Source: Kofleriaceae bacterium (GTDB lineage Bacteria > Myxococcota_A > Polyangia > Haliangiales > Haliangiaceae). Taken from it: DNA of 64,000 nucleotides. Below, in pieces: positions 28,232 to 37,145 of this stretch. Position 1 is the stretch's first letter, and each line of letters starts with the position of its first letter. The stretch lies in contig JAGPCO010000005.1 in the NCBI GenBank assembly GCA_018058095.1, forward strand, positions 62,001 through 126,000. Reading direction: 5' to 3'. The notes under the pieces are model-generated. The model saw only the letters and a list, made by a program, of their open reading frames with translations. It had not been told where the DNA came from and ran no database searches. Made by a program: the position numbers and the translations under genes.

Positions 28232-28414
28232 ATGCGCAAGCGCACCCCGCTCCGGCCACGTGCCCTCGACGTCGAGGCGCTGGACACCATGGCCGGTGCG
28301 GCGAGCAAGTTCATCCGCTTCGGCGACATGGTGTGCCGCAACTGCGGAACTCGCCAGGCCCTGGCGCCGGCCTGCGCAAGCTGCGGCTGGGTGCCTGGGC
28401 AGGCCTTCCAGTAG
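28232..28414 (+). CDS. Cys-containing mini-protein, family member 3
   Basis: 60 residues: RKRTPLRPRALDVEALDTM, AGAASKFIRFGDM, then CRNCG...ACASCG (two CxxC pairs ~12 residues apart) and a short WVPGQAFQ end. The PRALxxExL and FIRFGDMxC blocks match 24033 and 25489. A four-Cys pattern this tight is common in zinc ribbons. A GAGG sits right at the ATG. Function unknown. It converges with the VWA lipoprotein gene 54 bp away. Confidence 0.68.
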   Translation: MRKRTPLRPRALDVEALDTMAGAASKFIRFGDMVCRNCGTRQALAPACASCGWVPGQAFQ

Positions 28415-28468
28415 GCCGGTTCGGGCGGGACCGGGCCCAGGGCGGGCAGCCGGTCGGCGCCGACGTGC

Positions 28469-29446
28469 CTACTCCACCGGCGGGAAGTTCTCGCAGGCGG
28501 CCTGGAACGTGTCGAGCGCCTGCTGCAGGGCCGGCGCCAGGTTGCCCTCGCAGATCGACGAGAACACCGCGTTCTGCCGGCCGGCCGGCGCCCCGCTGTT
28601 GACCTGGTTGACGAAGTCGATGAGCTTGGTCGCCTCGGCCGCGTCGCCGAAGGTCGAGGTGCAGTCGGTCTGGCCGGCGATGACCGCGGTCGACCAGCGG
28701 CCACGTCCGCCCTTGACCTGATCGAGGAAGGCGATGGTCTCGGCCGGAGCGACGAACGGCGCGCCGGTCCCGGTGCACGGATCGGCCGCCGGCGAGATCA
28801 TCCAGTTGTTGTCGGTGCGCGAGCAGTCGTTCTCGTCGGTGATCATCACCACCGCCAGCAGCGCGTCGTCGCGCAGGAAGCCGGCGTTGGTGCCGTCGGT
28901 CACGCGCTCGCGCAGCGCCATCTGCGTCATCAGCAGCGGCATCTCGAAGCCGGGGCCGGTGATGCCGACCCGGGCCCGCTGCGCGAACATCGACGCCATG
29001 TTGACGTCGGACCGCTCGAGCCAGCGCCGGGTCGAGCCGGCGCCATCGACGAACGCGCCGTTGCGGCCGGTCTCGGTCATGGGCAGGGTGATGGGGCCGC
29101 TGCTGATCGAGTAGCTCACGGTGCGGCCGGTGGTGGTCACCGCCACCCGGTAGTCGAGCGGGCGGCCCGGCTCGACCTCGTACGACGACAGCACGTCGGC
29201 GAACATCGGGAAGTTGGTGGCGAGGTTGCCCTGCTCCTGCTCCATCGAGCCGGAGTCGTCGACGATGAACATGATGTCCATGGCCTGGCACCGGCCGGCC
29301 GGGGCGAGCGCCGCGTCGGGCTCGGCCCCGCCGCCAGCATCGACGCCGGTGCCGCCGCCGCCGTCGTCACGGACGTTGGGCCCGCACGCGGCGAGCATCG
29401 AGGTGAGCAGGAACGCGCCGACGATGGAATGACGAAGCTGCGGCAT
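28469..29446 (-). CDS. VWA-like lipoprotein
   Basis: 325 residues. GAFLLTSMLAACG is a lipoprotein signal; an Asp/Gly/Ala linker follows. A von Willebrand A-like domain starts at residue ~55 with the MIDAS motif FIVDDSGSM; VVMITDENDCS is the later strand with a MIDAS-like Asp. Six or more Cys suggest disulphides, consistent with an exported protein. These domains bind ligands through a metal ion; myxobacteria have many such lipoproteins, of unknown role. ATG at 29446 is chosen because the signal peptide begins there, with a GGGGGG run 8 nt upstream. Confidence 0.8.
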   Translation of the reverse strand: MPQLRHSIVGAFLLTSMLAACGPNVRDDGGGGTGVDAGGGAEPDAALAPAGRCQAMDIMFIVDDSGSMEQEQGNLATNFPMFADVLSSYEVEPGRPLDYRVAVTTTGRTVSYSISSGPITLPMTETGRNGAFVDGAGSTRRWLERSDVNMASMFAQRARVGITGPGFEMPLLMTQMALRERVTDGTNAGFLRDDALLAVVMITDENDCSRTDNNWMISPAADPCTGTGAPFVAPAETIAFLDQVKGGRGRWSTAVIAGQTDCTSTFGDAAEATKLIDFVNQVNSGAPAGRQNAVFSSICEGNLAPALQQALDTFQAACENFPPVE

Positions 29447-29662
29447 CGGAGACCCCCCGGCCGACGTTCGGCCCGGGCGAACAATACTCAGCCTCGGCCG
29501 GACTGGAACCGCAAAACCGCCCGACCCAGCTGACGGCATCTGTCGCCGCGGGGCCCCACGGCCGAGGGTTCCGAGGTGGCTTCACATGCGCCAGCCACGG
29601 GCTCGAACCCGCGCACCTTCAAGCACTTGCGGCCAGGGGCCGGAGCTGTGTACACCCCCGGC

Positions 29663-30688
<1,026 letters not shown>

Positions 30689-30748
30689 CGTCGCCCGGCG
30701 CGGCCCGGTGTTGGCGGCGCGGTGAAAACCGCCTACGCTGCGCCGGCC

Positions 30749-31603
30749 ATGCCCGCCGTCACCGTCGCTGCCCTGCAGACCGCCCTGACCGACGACGTCG
30801 CCGCCAACGTCGCCAGCATCACCGCGCTCATTCGCGACGCCGCGAGCGCGGGCGCGCAGATCATCCTGCCGCCGGAGCTGTTCGAGGGGCACTACTTCTG
30901 CCGGGACCAGCACGAGGTCGACTTCACGCGGGCCCGCCCGGCCGAGGGCCACCCGACGATCGCGCACCTGCAGCGGCTGGCGGCCGAGCTGGGCGTGGTC
31001 ATCCCGGTGTCGTTCTTCGAGCGCGAGGGGCCCGAGTACTACAACTCGGTCGCGGTCCTCGACGCCGACGGTCGCAACCTCGGCGTGTACCGCAAGGCGC
31101 ACATCCCCGACGGGCCTGGCTACCAGGAGAAGTTCTTCTTCAAGCCTGGGCGCACGCCGTTCACCACGTTCCAGACCCGCTTCGCCAGCATCGGCGTCGC
31201 CATCTGCTGGGACCAGTGGTTCCCCGAGGCGGCCCGGGCCATGACCCTGGCCGGGGCCGACCTGCTGTTCTACCCGAGCGCGATCGGCAGCGAGCCCGAC
31301 GAGCCGGGCTTCGACAGCCAGGCGCCGTGGCAGCGGGTGATGATCGGCCACGCCGTCGCCAACTCGGTCGGCCTGGTCGCGTCGAACCGGATCGGCGTGG
31401 AGGGGCAGGGCGCCGGCGCCATCACCTTCTACGGCAGCTCGTTCGTGTGCGACGCCCGCGGCGACAAGCTGGCCGAGCTGGCGCGCGGGGCCACCGGGGC
31501 GGCCATCGCCACCCTCGACACCGACGAGCTGCGCCGGGTCCGGGCCAGCATGGGGTTCTTCCGCGACCGCCGGCCCGAGCTGTACGGACCGCTGGTGCGC
31601 TAG
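30749..31603 (+). CDS. aguB: N-carbamoylputrescine amidase
   Basis: 284 residues, nitrilase superfamily with the catalytic triad Glu in LPPELFEG, Lys in YRKAHIPD and Cys in AICWDQWFPE. It closely follows the AguB pattern (ELFEGHYFC, KFFFKPG). It hydrolyses N-carbamoylputrescine to putrescine, CO2 and ammonia, using the product of the previous gene. ATG at 30749 is preferred to GTG 30722, because a TACGCT box lies between them. The stop TAG is the first triplet of a palindromic repeat. Confidence 0.95.
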   Translation: MPAVTVAALQTALTDDVAANVASITALIRDAASAGAQIILPPELFEGHYFCRDQHEVDFTRARPAEGHPTIAHLQRLAAELGVVIPVSFFEREGPEYYNSVAVLDADGRNLGVYRKAHIPDGPGYQEKFFFKPGRTPFTTFQTRFASIGVAICWDQWFPEAARAMTLAGADLLFYPSAIGSEPDEPGFDSQAPWQRVMIGHAVANSVGLVASNRIGVEGQGAGAITFYGSSFVCDARGDKLAELARGATGAAIATLDTDELRRVRASMGFFRDRRPELYGPLVR

Positions 31604-31694
31604 CAGGGTCCTGAGAAATGCCGCGCAGCGGCGGTTCTCGCGTCCTGCTCCGTGCCCGTGCCCGTGCCCGTGCCCGTGCCCGCGCCCGATCTGG
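31601..31694. repeat. Palindromic TAGCAGG element plus CGTGCC array
   Basis: 31601-31649 is an inverted repeat: arms GCAGG..GAGAA and TTCTC..CCTGC around a GCCGC-GCA-GCGGC core. Its first triplet is the aguB stop. 31651-31680 is five CGTGCC hexamers, then CGCGCC and CGATCTGG. The same order of parts occurs at 45493, so the two parts move or copy together. The arms differ from other copies but still pair. Confidence 0.8.
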
Positions 31695-31874
31695 TCCGAG
31701 ATCCGGGCCCCTGGCGAGGCAACACGTGCACTCGCGCTGGCACGAACGCGGCGGCGTGTCGCCGTCCGCGGGCAGCTGGTAACGGGTTGCTGACAGGTCT
31801 GTCGGCGCCGCGACGCCACCGTTGTCCAGGGGGAAACAGTGCGTTCGTCGACGAGCCAGACCGGCGCGAGCGGC

Positions 31875-31880
31875 TAGAGT
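31875..31880 (+). promoter_or_regulatory. -10-like box (TAGAGT) of the membrane YceI gene
   Basis: TAGAGT, 7 nt before the ATG at 31888. Confidence 0.4.
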
Positions 31881-31887
31881 GCCGCCC

Positions 31888-32880
31888 ATGTCGCGCTCGC
31901 CCTTCCTGCCGGTCGCCCTCGCCGGCGCCGCCGTGGCGGCGGCGGCGGCGCGCTGGCTGGTGCAGGGCTCGGGCAACCTCTACACCGCGACCAGCAAGCG
32001 CTTCTACGTGCCCGATCCCGACGTCGGCTGGCGGGCGATCACCGATGGTCCGCTGTGGCTCGGCCTCGAGGTCATCGGCCTGATGGTCGCGCTGGTGGCG
32101 GCGGTGGCGGTGGCCGGCTTCATCATCCGGCGGCGCGAGCGCCGGCGTGGACAGGCCTGGACCTGGGCGCGGCGCGCGACCTGGGGCGTGGCGGCGTTGC
32201 CGCTGTTCATCCCGGTCGCCGCGTTCGCCACCGGCCTGGCCCCGTCGGGCGGCCGCGAGGCGCTGCCGGCCGGCGCCACCGCGTCGGCGCCGACGGCGGG
32301 GATCGAGGGCGGCCTCGACGTGCCGGCCGGGCCGTACCAGGTCGTGGCCGGGCGCGGCTCGTCGATCACCGCCAAGCTGGCCGCTGGCGGCGAGCGGTTC
32401 GAGGCGCGCTTCGCCGGGGACGTCGCCGGCACGTTGACCGGCGATCTGCGCCGGCTGGTCGACGCCGGCTCGCTCGGCGCCAGCCTGTCGGTCGACGCCG
32501 CCTCGGTCGACACCGGCATCGAGCTGCGCTCCAAACACGCGCGCGAGGACTACCTGGCGGTCGGCAAGTTCCCGCGCGTGACCTTCACCCTCGGCCGGCT
32601 CGTCGCCGCCCGCCAGGACGGGCCCGAGACGGTCTCGTTCCGCGCGCTCGGCACCGTCGGCCTGGTCGGCCACGACGTGCCGGTCGAGGTCACCGGCACG
32701 GTGCGCGCCGCCAGCGCCGAGGCCGCGGCCCGCCTCGGCGTGCCAGGCCAGCGGGCCCTCATCGTCGCCGCCGACACCACGCTGTCCATCAAGGGCACCC
32801 CGCTCACCAGTGACAGCACCTTCGACGACGCCCAGGTCCCGCTGGTGGTGTCGCTGGTGCTGGTGCCGGCCGCGCGGTGA
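31888..32880 (+). CDS. Membrane-anchored YceI-domain protein
   Basis: 330 residues. Three hydrophobic stretches at ~5-25, ~55-80 and ~95-115 form the membrane part. Residues ~140-330 are a YceI/lipocalin-like domain: YQVVAGRGSSITAKLAAGG start, then GTLTGDLRRLV and the signature IELRSKHAREDYLAVGKFPRVTFTL (known YceI motif D-x-x-L-x-x-x-x-F). YceI proteins bind lipids or isoprenoids in the periplasm. A soluble lipoprotein of the same family follows at 32960. Confidence 0.82.
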   Translation: MSRSPFLPVALAGAAVAAAAARWLVQGSGNLYTATSKRFYVPDPDVGWRAITDGPLWLGLEVIGLMVALVAAVAVAGFIIRRRERRRGQAWTWARRATWGVAALPLFIPVAAFATGLAPSGGREALPAGATASAPTAGIEGGLDVPAGPYQVVAGRGSSITAKLAAGGERFEARFAGDVAGTLTGDLRRLVDAGSLGASLSVDAASVDTGIELRSKHAREDYLAVGKFPRVTFTLGRLVAARQDGPETVSFRALGTVGLVGHDVPVEVTGTVRAASAEAAARLGVPGQRALIVAADTTLSIKGTPLTSDSTFDDAQVPLVVSLVLVPAAR

Positions 32881-32959
32881 GCCACCTGCCGCCTCCTGTC
32901 CCGTCCGTCCACTCCGTTCGCAACGATCCCGTGAACCCGTAACCTCCGTGGAGCTATCG

Positions 32960-33631
32960 ATGAAGAACCTGCGCACCTGGATGTCCGTCACCCTGCTCGC
33001 TCTGTCCGTGGCCGCCGCTGGCTGCAACAAGAAGGACGAGCCGAAGACCGAGCCGGCCAAGGTCGAGCCGGCCAAGACCGAGCCCGTCAAGGTCGAGCCG
33101 CCCAAGACCGATCCGGTCAAGACCGAGCCGCCGGTGGCCGCCGCCGACGACAAGAGCGACTGGCTCAAGGTCGTGGCCGATCACACCGAGGCGGCCAAGG
33201 GCCCGGTCGACGTGGTGTTCAAGGGCATCAAGGTGGTCAAGGCCGACTTCGACCCGGCCAAGGTCGAGGGCGGCACCGCCGAGCTGGAGATCGATCTCAA
33301 CACGCTCGAGTCGGGCATCCCCAAGCGCAACGACCACCTCAAGTCGGCCGACTACCTCAACGCGCCGGCCGCGCCGTCCATCAACGTCAAGATCGCCAAC
33401 GTCAAGAAGACCGGGGACAACGCCTATTCGGCCGACGCCACCGTCAAGCTGAACGGCAACGAGAAGACCTACCCGGTCACGTTCAACGTCGTCGAGACCA
33501 TGGCCGACGGCATCCGCATCAAGGGTGAGCACAAGTTCCTGCGCACCGACTTCAAGGTCGGCAAGGCCGAGGGCGACGGCGCCAAGCCGGAGCTGAGCGC
33601 GACCCTGCAGCTGACCCTCAAGAAGACCTGA
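32960..33631 (+). CDS. YceI-domain lipoprotein with Lys/Pro/Glu spacer
   Basis: 223 residues. LLALSVAAAGC is a lipoprotein signal. Residues ~22-60 are KxEPxK repeats (EPAKVEPAKTEPVKVEPPKT), an extended spacer that would lift the domain off the membrane. Residues ~70-223 are YceI-like: GPVDVVFKGIKVVKADF, LNTLESGIPKRNDHLKSADYLN and a conserved FLRTDFKVG end. GGAG 8 nt before the ATG gives it a normal leader. With 31888 it makes two YceI proteins in tandem. Confidence 0.85.
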   Translation: MKNLRTWMSVTLLALSVAAAGCNKKDEPKTEPAKVEPAKTEPVKVEPPKTDPVKTEPPVAAADDKSDWLKVVADHTEAAKGPVDVVFKGIKVVKADFDPAKVEGGTAELEIDLNTLESGIPKRNDHLKSADYLNAPAAPSINVKIANVKKTGDNAYSADATVKLNGNEKTYPVTFNVVETMADGIRIKGEHKFLRTDFKVGKAEGDGAKPELSATLQLTLKKT

Positions 33632-33766
33632 TCGTCGGCTGGCCTGGCGCGACCCGCGTGGTCGCCGCCGTGGGCTGCCGCAGCACGGGGCCGGTCGGGT
33701 GTGAACTCGACGGGCCTCGTCGTTTTCGGGCTCGGCCCGGGCCGCGGGCTCTGCCATGCTTGCCGC

Positions 33767-34339
33767 ATGCGCGAAACCCGCCTCGCCCCCGGGCTGCTGC
33801 TGGCCATGCCGCAGCTCGACGATCCGAACTTCGCGCGCGCCGCCGTCCTGATGATCGAACACGGCGACGAGGGCTCGTTCGGGCTGGTGATCAACCAGCC
33901 GACCCAGGCCACGGCGCGGGAGGTGCTGGGCGAGCTGGAGGTGCCCTGGGCCGGCCCGGCCGAGGCGGTGACGTACTGCGGCGGGCCGGTCTCGCCGTCC
34001 ACCGGCTGGGTCCTGCATGAGCCGATCGCCGGCTGGCCGACCCCCGACGGCAGCGCCGGCACGGTCGAGATCGCCCCGGGCGTCTGGCTATCGACCTCCC
34101 TCGACCGCCTGCGCCTGCTCGCGCGCGAGGCGCCGCCCCGCCTGCGGATCCTGCTCGGCTACTCTGGCTGGGCCGCTGGCCAGCTCGCGGTCGAGATGGC
34201 GCGCGGCTCGTGGCTGCATGCCGATCTCGATCCGGACCTGGTGTTCGACGCACCCCCCGATCAGATCTGGAGCCGAGCGGTTCGCAGCGTCGGCATCGCC
34301 AACCCCGAGGCGATCGTGCCGGCGGTCGGCGTGCACTGA
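33767..34339 (+). CDS. yqgE: AlgH/YqgE (UPF0301) protein
   Basis: 190 residues, the usual size. LAPGLLLAMPQLDDPNFARAAVLMIEH and GSFGLVINQPT at the start, YCGGPVSPSTGWVLHE in the middle, and RILLGYSGWAAGQLAVEMARGSW near the end are the family signatures. The protein is cytoplasmic, with an undefined regulatory role. CATGCT lies 6 nt before the ATG. Confidence 0.93.
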   Translation: MRETRLAPGLLLAMPQLDDPNFARAAVLMIEHGDEGSFGLVINQPTQATAREVLGELEVPWAGPAEAVTYCGGPVSPSTGWVLHEPIAGWPTPDGSAGTVEIAPGVWLSTSLDRLRLLAREAPPRLRILLGYSGWAAGQLAVEMARGSWLHADLDPDLVFDAPPDQIWSRAVRSVGIANPEAIVPAVGVH

Positions 34340-34363
34340 CCCTGCGCGGGCGCGCTCGGCCGC

Positions 34364-34378
34364 CGGGTTCGCGACCCG
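34364..34378. terminator. Hairpin after yqgE
   Basis: CGGGT-TCGCG-ACCCG, extended by a less perfect outer GCCG/CGGC, 25 nt after the stop. No T-run. Confidence 0.35.
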
Positions 34379-34461
34379 TGGTCGGCAGCCCAGGGAGAGA
34401 GCCCCACTGGGTCCCATCTCCCGCTGTTGACCTCGGGTCAATGCGCCGCACCAGGGTCCGA

Positions 34462-34482
34462 GCAGTTGGCTCGACCAACTGC
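34462..34482. promoter_or_regulatory. Perfect dyad GCAGTTGG-N5-CCAACTGC
   Basis: 8-bp arms with a 5-bp spacer, 23 bp before a sigma-54-like element and 64 bp before the repeat-protein ATG. A probable regulator binding site. Confidence 0.5.
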
Positions 34483-34505
34483 GAGCCGGCTGACCTTGTT
34501 GCCTG

Positions 34506-34521
34506 TGGCCCGTCGTTCGCA
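34506..34521 (+). promoter_or_regulatory. Sigma-54-like element before the repeat-protein gene
   Basis: TGGCCCG-TCGT-TCGCA has the GG and GC pairs at the correct spacing and one mismatch in the -12 box. The GC lies 26 nt before the ATG, leaving room for the ribosome site at 34534. Confidence 0.35.
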
Positions 34522-34546
34522 CAGCGCGAGGCCGGAGGTCAGCACG

Positions 34547-36586
34547 ATGAAGCAAGGCAGCACCGGCACGGACGGCAGGGTGGGACGAGACGGCGGCACG
34601 CCGTCCGCGGTCGAGCGAGCCAGGGCGCCGGTGACGGCGTCGGGGCTCGAGCTGCTCGACGACGCGGCGCTCGACCGCGCGATCGGCGCAGGTGATCCGG
34701 TGATGATCGTCCGCGGCGGCGCCGGTCCACGCCGGCTCGAGCTGGCGCCCTCATCCATGCCTGGCGGCGGCCTGGGGCTGTTGCCCGGGGGCAGTCGGCT
34801 GCTGACGGTCGACCCCACGCTGATGGGCGGGCCAATGCCGGGCGTCTCCGGCGGCGCCGGCAACCCGTTCGCACCGTACCTGCAGGGCGGTTCGTCCTGG
34901 TCGTCGGGGCCGAGCATGTCGGCCGCCCCATCGCCTGTCCACGGTGGTGGGGGCGATGGGCCGACCTGGATCCAGCCCAGCGCGGCCGGGGTCTTCCACG
35001 GTGGCTTCGGCTACAACAACGAGCCCATCGCCGGCTCGGCGGTGCGGGGCACGGCCATGCTCGGCGAGGTCAAGCTCGAGCAGCTCGACTACGGCGGCAA
35101 GGGGCAGGTCTCGGCGCTGCACCTGGGGGTGAACGGCGAGGTGGCCGACGGCCACACCCTGAGCCTCGACGCACGTGGGCTGACCGCGCAGGGACAGGTC
35201 AGCCTGCTCAGCGCGTCCGGGTCGGCCGCGGTGGTGAACGGGGAGGCCAAGTACAGCGGGCCGTACGGGACCAGCGCCAACGTGCAGGGCGCCTGGCTCA
35301 CCGCCAACGGCAACGCGGGCCTGGTCGGGCAACGCGAGGATGGCAAGTGGAGCTACGGCCCCCACGCCGAGGCCGGCGCCGCGGTGTGGCAAGCCCAGGG
35401 TGGGCTCGAGAAGTCCGATCCGAGCTCGCGCTGGGACGGCGCGATCGGCATCGAGGGCAGCGCGGCGTCGATCAAGGCCGGGCTTGGCCTGACCGTGGTC
35501 GACACCGACGGCGACGGTCGCTACGAGATCGAGGGCAAGGCCAACGGAGCCTTCGGCCTCGGCGCCGGGTTGATGGCCCGGGTCGAGATCCCGGTCGGGA
35601 TCGAGGAGGCCAGGTACGCCGCGATCCAGACCGGCGCGGCGATCCAGGAGACGGCGCAGGGCACGGTCATCCTGGCCGAGCAGGGCGCGCAGGCGGTCGG
35701 CGAGCAAGCCCAGCGCGCCGGGCAGGCGATCTCCGAGGCGGCGACGCAGGCCGGCGCCGCCATCGACGAGACGGTGCGTGGGACCGGCATCCTGATCCAG
35801 CAGGGCATCCAGGGCGTGCAGGACACGTGGAACTCGTACTTCGGCGCGTCGAGTACGCCGGCGCCCAGCCCCGCCGGCCCGAAGGTGGCCGCGAGCACAG
35901 CGAGCGACCCGTCCGGGGGCGACCCCGGCGGCGAGCTGGCAGCGGTGGCGGCGTCTGACACCACTGCCGAGCTCGGCGTCGAGACGGGCGCCGCCGGCGG
36001 CGGCTATCCCGGCGCCGACATCAACGTCGCCGCCGACACCGACGCCAGCTACGCCGCTGCCACCGACGCCAGCTACGCCGCCGACACCGAGGCCAGCTAC
36101 GCCGCCGACACCAGCTACGCCGGCGACAGCAGCTACGCCGCTGCCACCGACACCAGCTACGCCGCTGCCACCGACGCCAGCTACGCCGCCGACACCGAGG
36201 CCAGCTACGCCGCCGACACCGAGGCCAGCTACGCCGCCGACACCGAGGCCAGCTACGCCGACAGCAGCTACGCCGGCGACGCCGGCTACTCAGACGGCGG
36301 CAGCAGTTACTCAGACGGCGGCAGCAGTTACTCAGACGGCGGCAGCAGTTACTCAGACGGCGGCAGCAGTTACTCAGACGGCGGCAGCAGCTACGCTGGC
36401 GACACCAGCGCTGCCGGCAGCTACGCTGGCGACACCGGCTCTGCCGGCAGCTACGCTGGCGACACCAGCTACGCCGGAACCTACGCCGGCGCCGACTACG
36501 GCGCTGGCAGCAACTACGCCAGCGACTACGGCGGCGGCAGCTACGTCGCCAGCGGGAGCGTCGACGGCACGATCACCTACGCCTGA
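34547..36586 (+). CDS. Large Gly/Ala-rich protein with C-terminal Ser-Tyr repeats
   Basis: 679 residues, start ATG with GGAGG 9 nt upstream. No signal peptide is visible. ~30-130 is a Gly/Pro-rich head. ~145-340 is a beta-rich region of repeats (LGEVKLEQLDYGGKGQVSALHLGVNGE, GQVSLLSASGSAAVVNGEAKYSG), like domains that pack beside toxin or secretion-associated regions. ~350-430 is Ala/Gln-rich helix (amphipathic, VILAEQGAQAVGEQAQRAGQAI). ~490-679 is tandem SYAADTEA and SYSDGGS units. Not recognised. The Tyr/Ser/Asp tail could be an adhesive or extended surface segment. A dyad and a sigma-54-like element precede it. Confidence 0.65.
   Translation: MKQGSTGTDGRVGRDGGTPSAVERARAPVTASGLELLDDAALDRAIGAGDPVMIVRGGAGPRRLELAPSSMPGGGLGLLPGGSRLLTVDPTLMGGPMPGVSGGAGNPFAPYLQGGSSWSSGPSMSAAPSPVHGGGGDGPTWIQPSAAGVFHGGFGYNNEPIAGSAVRGTAMLGEVKLEQLDYGGKGQVSALHLGVNGEVADGHTLSLDARGLTAQGQVSLLSASGSAAVVNGEAKYSGPYGTSANVQGAWLTANGNAGLVGQREDGKWSYGPHAEAGAAVWQAQGGLEKSDPSSRWDGAIGIEGSAASIKAGLGLTVVDTDGDGRYEIEGKANGAFGLGAGLMARVEIPVGIEEARYAAIQTGAAIQETAQGTVILAEQGAQAVGEQAQRAGQAISEAATQAGAAIDETVRGTGILIQQGIQGVQDTWNSYFGASSTPAPSPAGPKVAASTASDPSGGDPGGELAAVAASDTTAELGVETGAAGGGYPGADINVAADTDASYAAATDASYAADTEASYAADTSYAGDSSYAAATDTSYAAATDASYAADTEASYAADTEASYAADTEASYADSSYAGDAGYSDGGSSYSDGGSSYSDGGSSYSDGGSSYSDGGSSYAGDTSAAGSYAGDTGSAGSYAGDTSYAGTYAGADYGAGSNYASDYGGGSYVASGSVDGTITYA
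36287..36391 (+). repeat. Five perfect 21-bp units encoding YSDGGSS
   Basis: The units are TACTCAGACGGCGGCAGCAG(T/C), nearly identical at DNA level, so the expansion is recent. Upstream (36040-36260) a 24-bp unit encoding SYAADTEA is also repeated with slight changes. Confidence 0.9.
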
Positions 36587-36626
36587 GCCGGGGGCGCCCG
36601 TGGCGCGCCGGCCCGAAACGGCGAAC

Positions 36627-36650
36627 GGCCCGCTGGGACACCAGCGGGCC
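36627..36650. terminator. Strong two-way hairpin between convergent genes
   Basis: GGCCCGCTGG-GACA-CCAGCGGGCC, a perfect 10-bp stem, 38 bp after the repeat-protein stop and 28 bp past the RRM stop on the other strand. Confidence 0.75.
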
Positions 36651-36677
36651 GCGCGTCATCAGGTCAAGGCGCCGGGC

Positions 36678-37145
36678 TTACCAGCGGTCGCCACCGCGGC
36701 CGCCACGACCGCCGCGGCGACCACCGCCGTCGTCGCCGCCGCCACCACCGTCGTAGCCGCCGCCGCCGCCGCCATCGTAGCCACCGCGACCACCGCCGCC
36801 ACCGCCGTAGCCGCCGCCGCCGCCGCCGCGGCCGCGGCCGCCGCCACCCCCGCCGTAGCCACCACCACCACCACCACCACCACCGCCACCGGCGCGCGGG
36901 CGGCTCTCGGCCTCGTTGACGCGGAGGGCGCGACCGTCGAGGTCCTTGCCGTTCATGCCCTCGATGGCCTTCTGTGCCTCCTCGGCGGTGCCCATGGTCA
37001 CGAAGCCGAAGCCACGCGGACGGCCGGTCTCACGGTCCGTCACCAGGTAGACATCCTCGACCGCGCCGAACGAGGCGAAGGCGGCGCGCACGGCGTCGGG
37101 GGAGGTGTTGAAGTTGAGATTGCCGACGTACAGACGAGTGTTCAC
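36678..37145 (-). CDS. Glycine-rich RRM RNA-binding protein
   Basis: 155 residues. An RRM spans residues ~3-80 with RNP2 LYVGNL and RNP1 RGFGFVTM; the rest is almost pure Gly with Arg, Tyr and Asp (RGG-like), as in cyanobacterial and plant cold-induced RNA-binding proteins. Such proteins bind single-stranded RNA and often rise in the cold. GTG at 37145 is chosen for GGAGAG 6 nt upstream; RNP2 begins 5 residues later, as usual. The leader upstream is long. Confidence 0.92.
   Translation of the reverse strand: MNTRLYVGNLNFNTSPDAVRAAFASFGAVEDVYLVTDRETGRPRGFGFVTMGTAEEAQKAIEGMNGKDLDGRALRVNEAESRPRAGGGGGGGGGGGYGGGGGGRGRGGGGGGYGGGGGGRGGYDGGGGGGYDGGGGGDDGGGRRGGRGGRGGDRW

Noticed and set aside
31651-31686. 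Hexamer arrays as a possible CRISPR
   Set aside because: Units are 6 bp with no spacers, and no cas genes are near.
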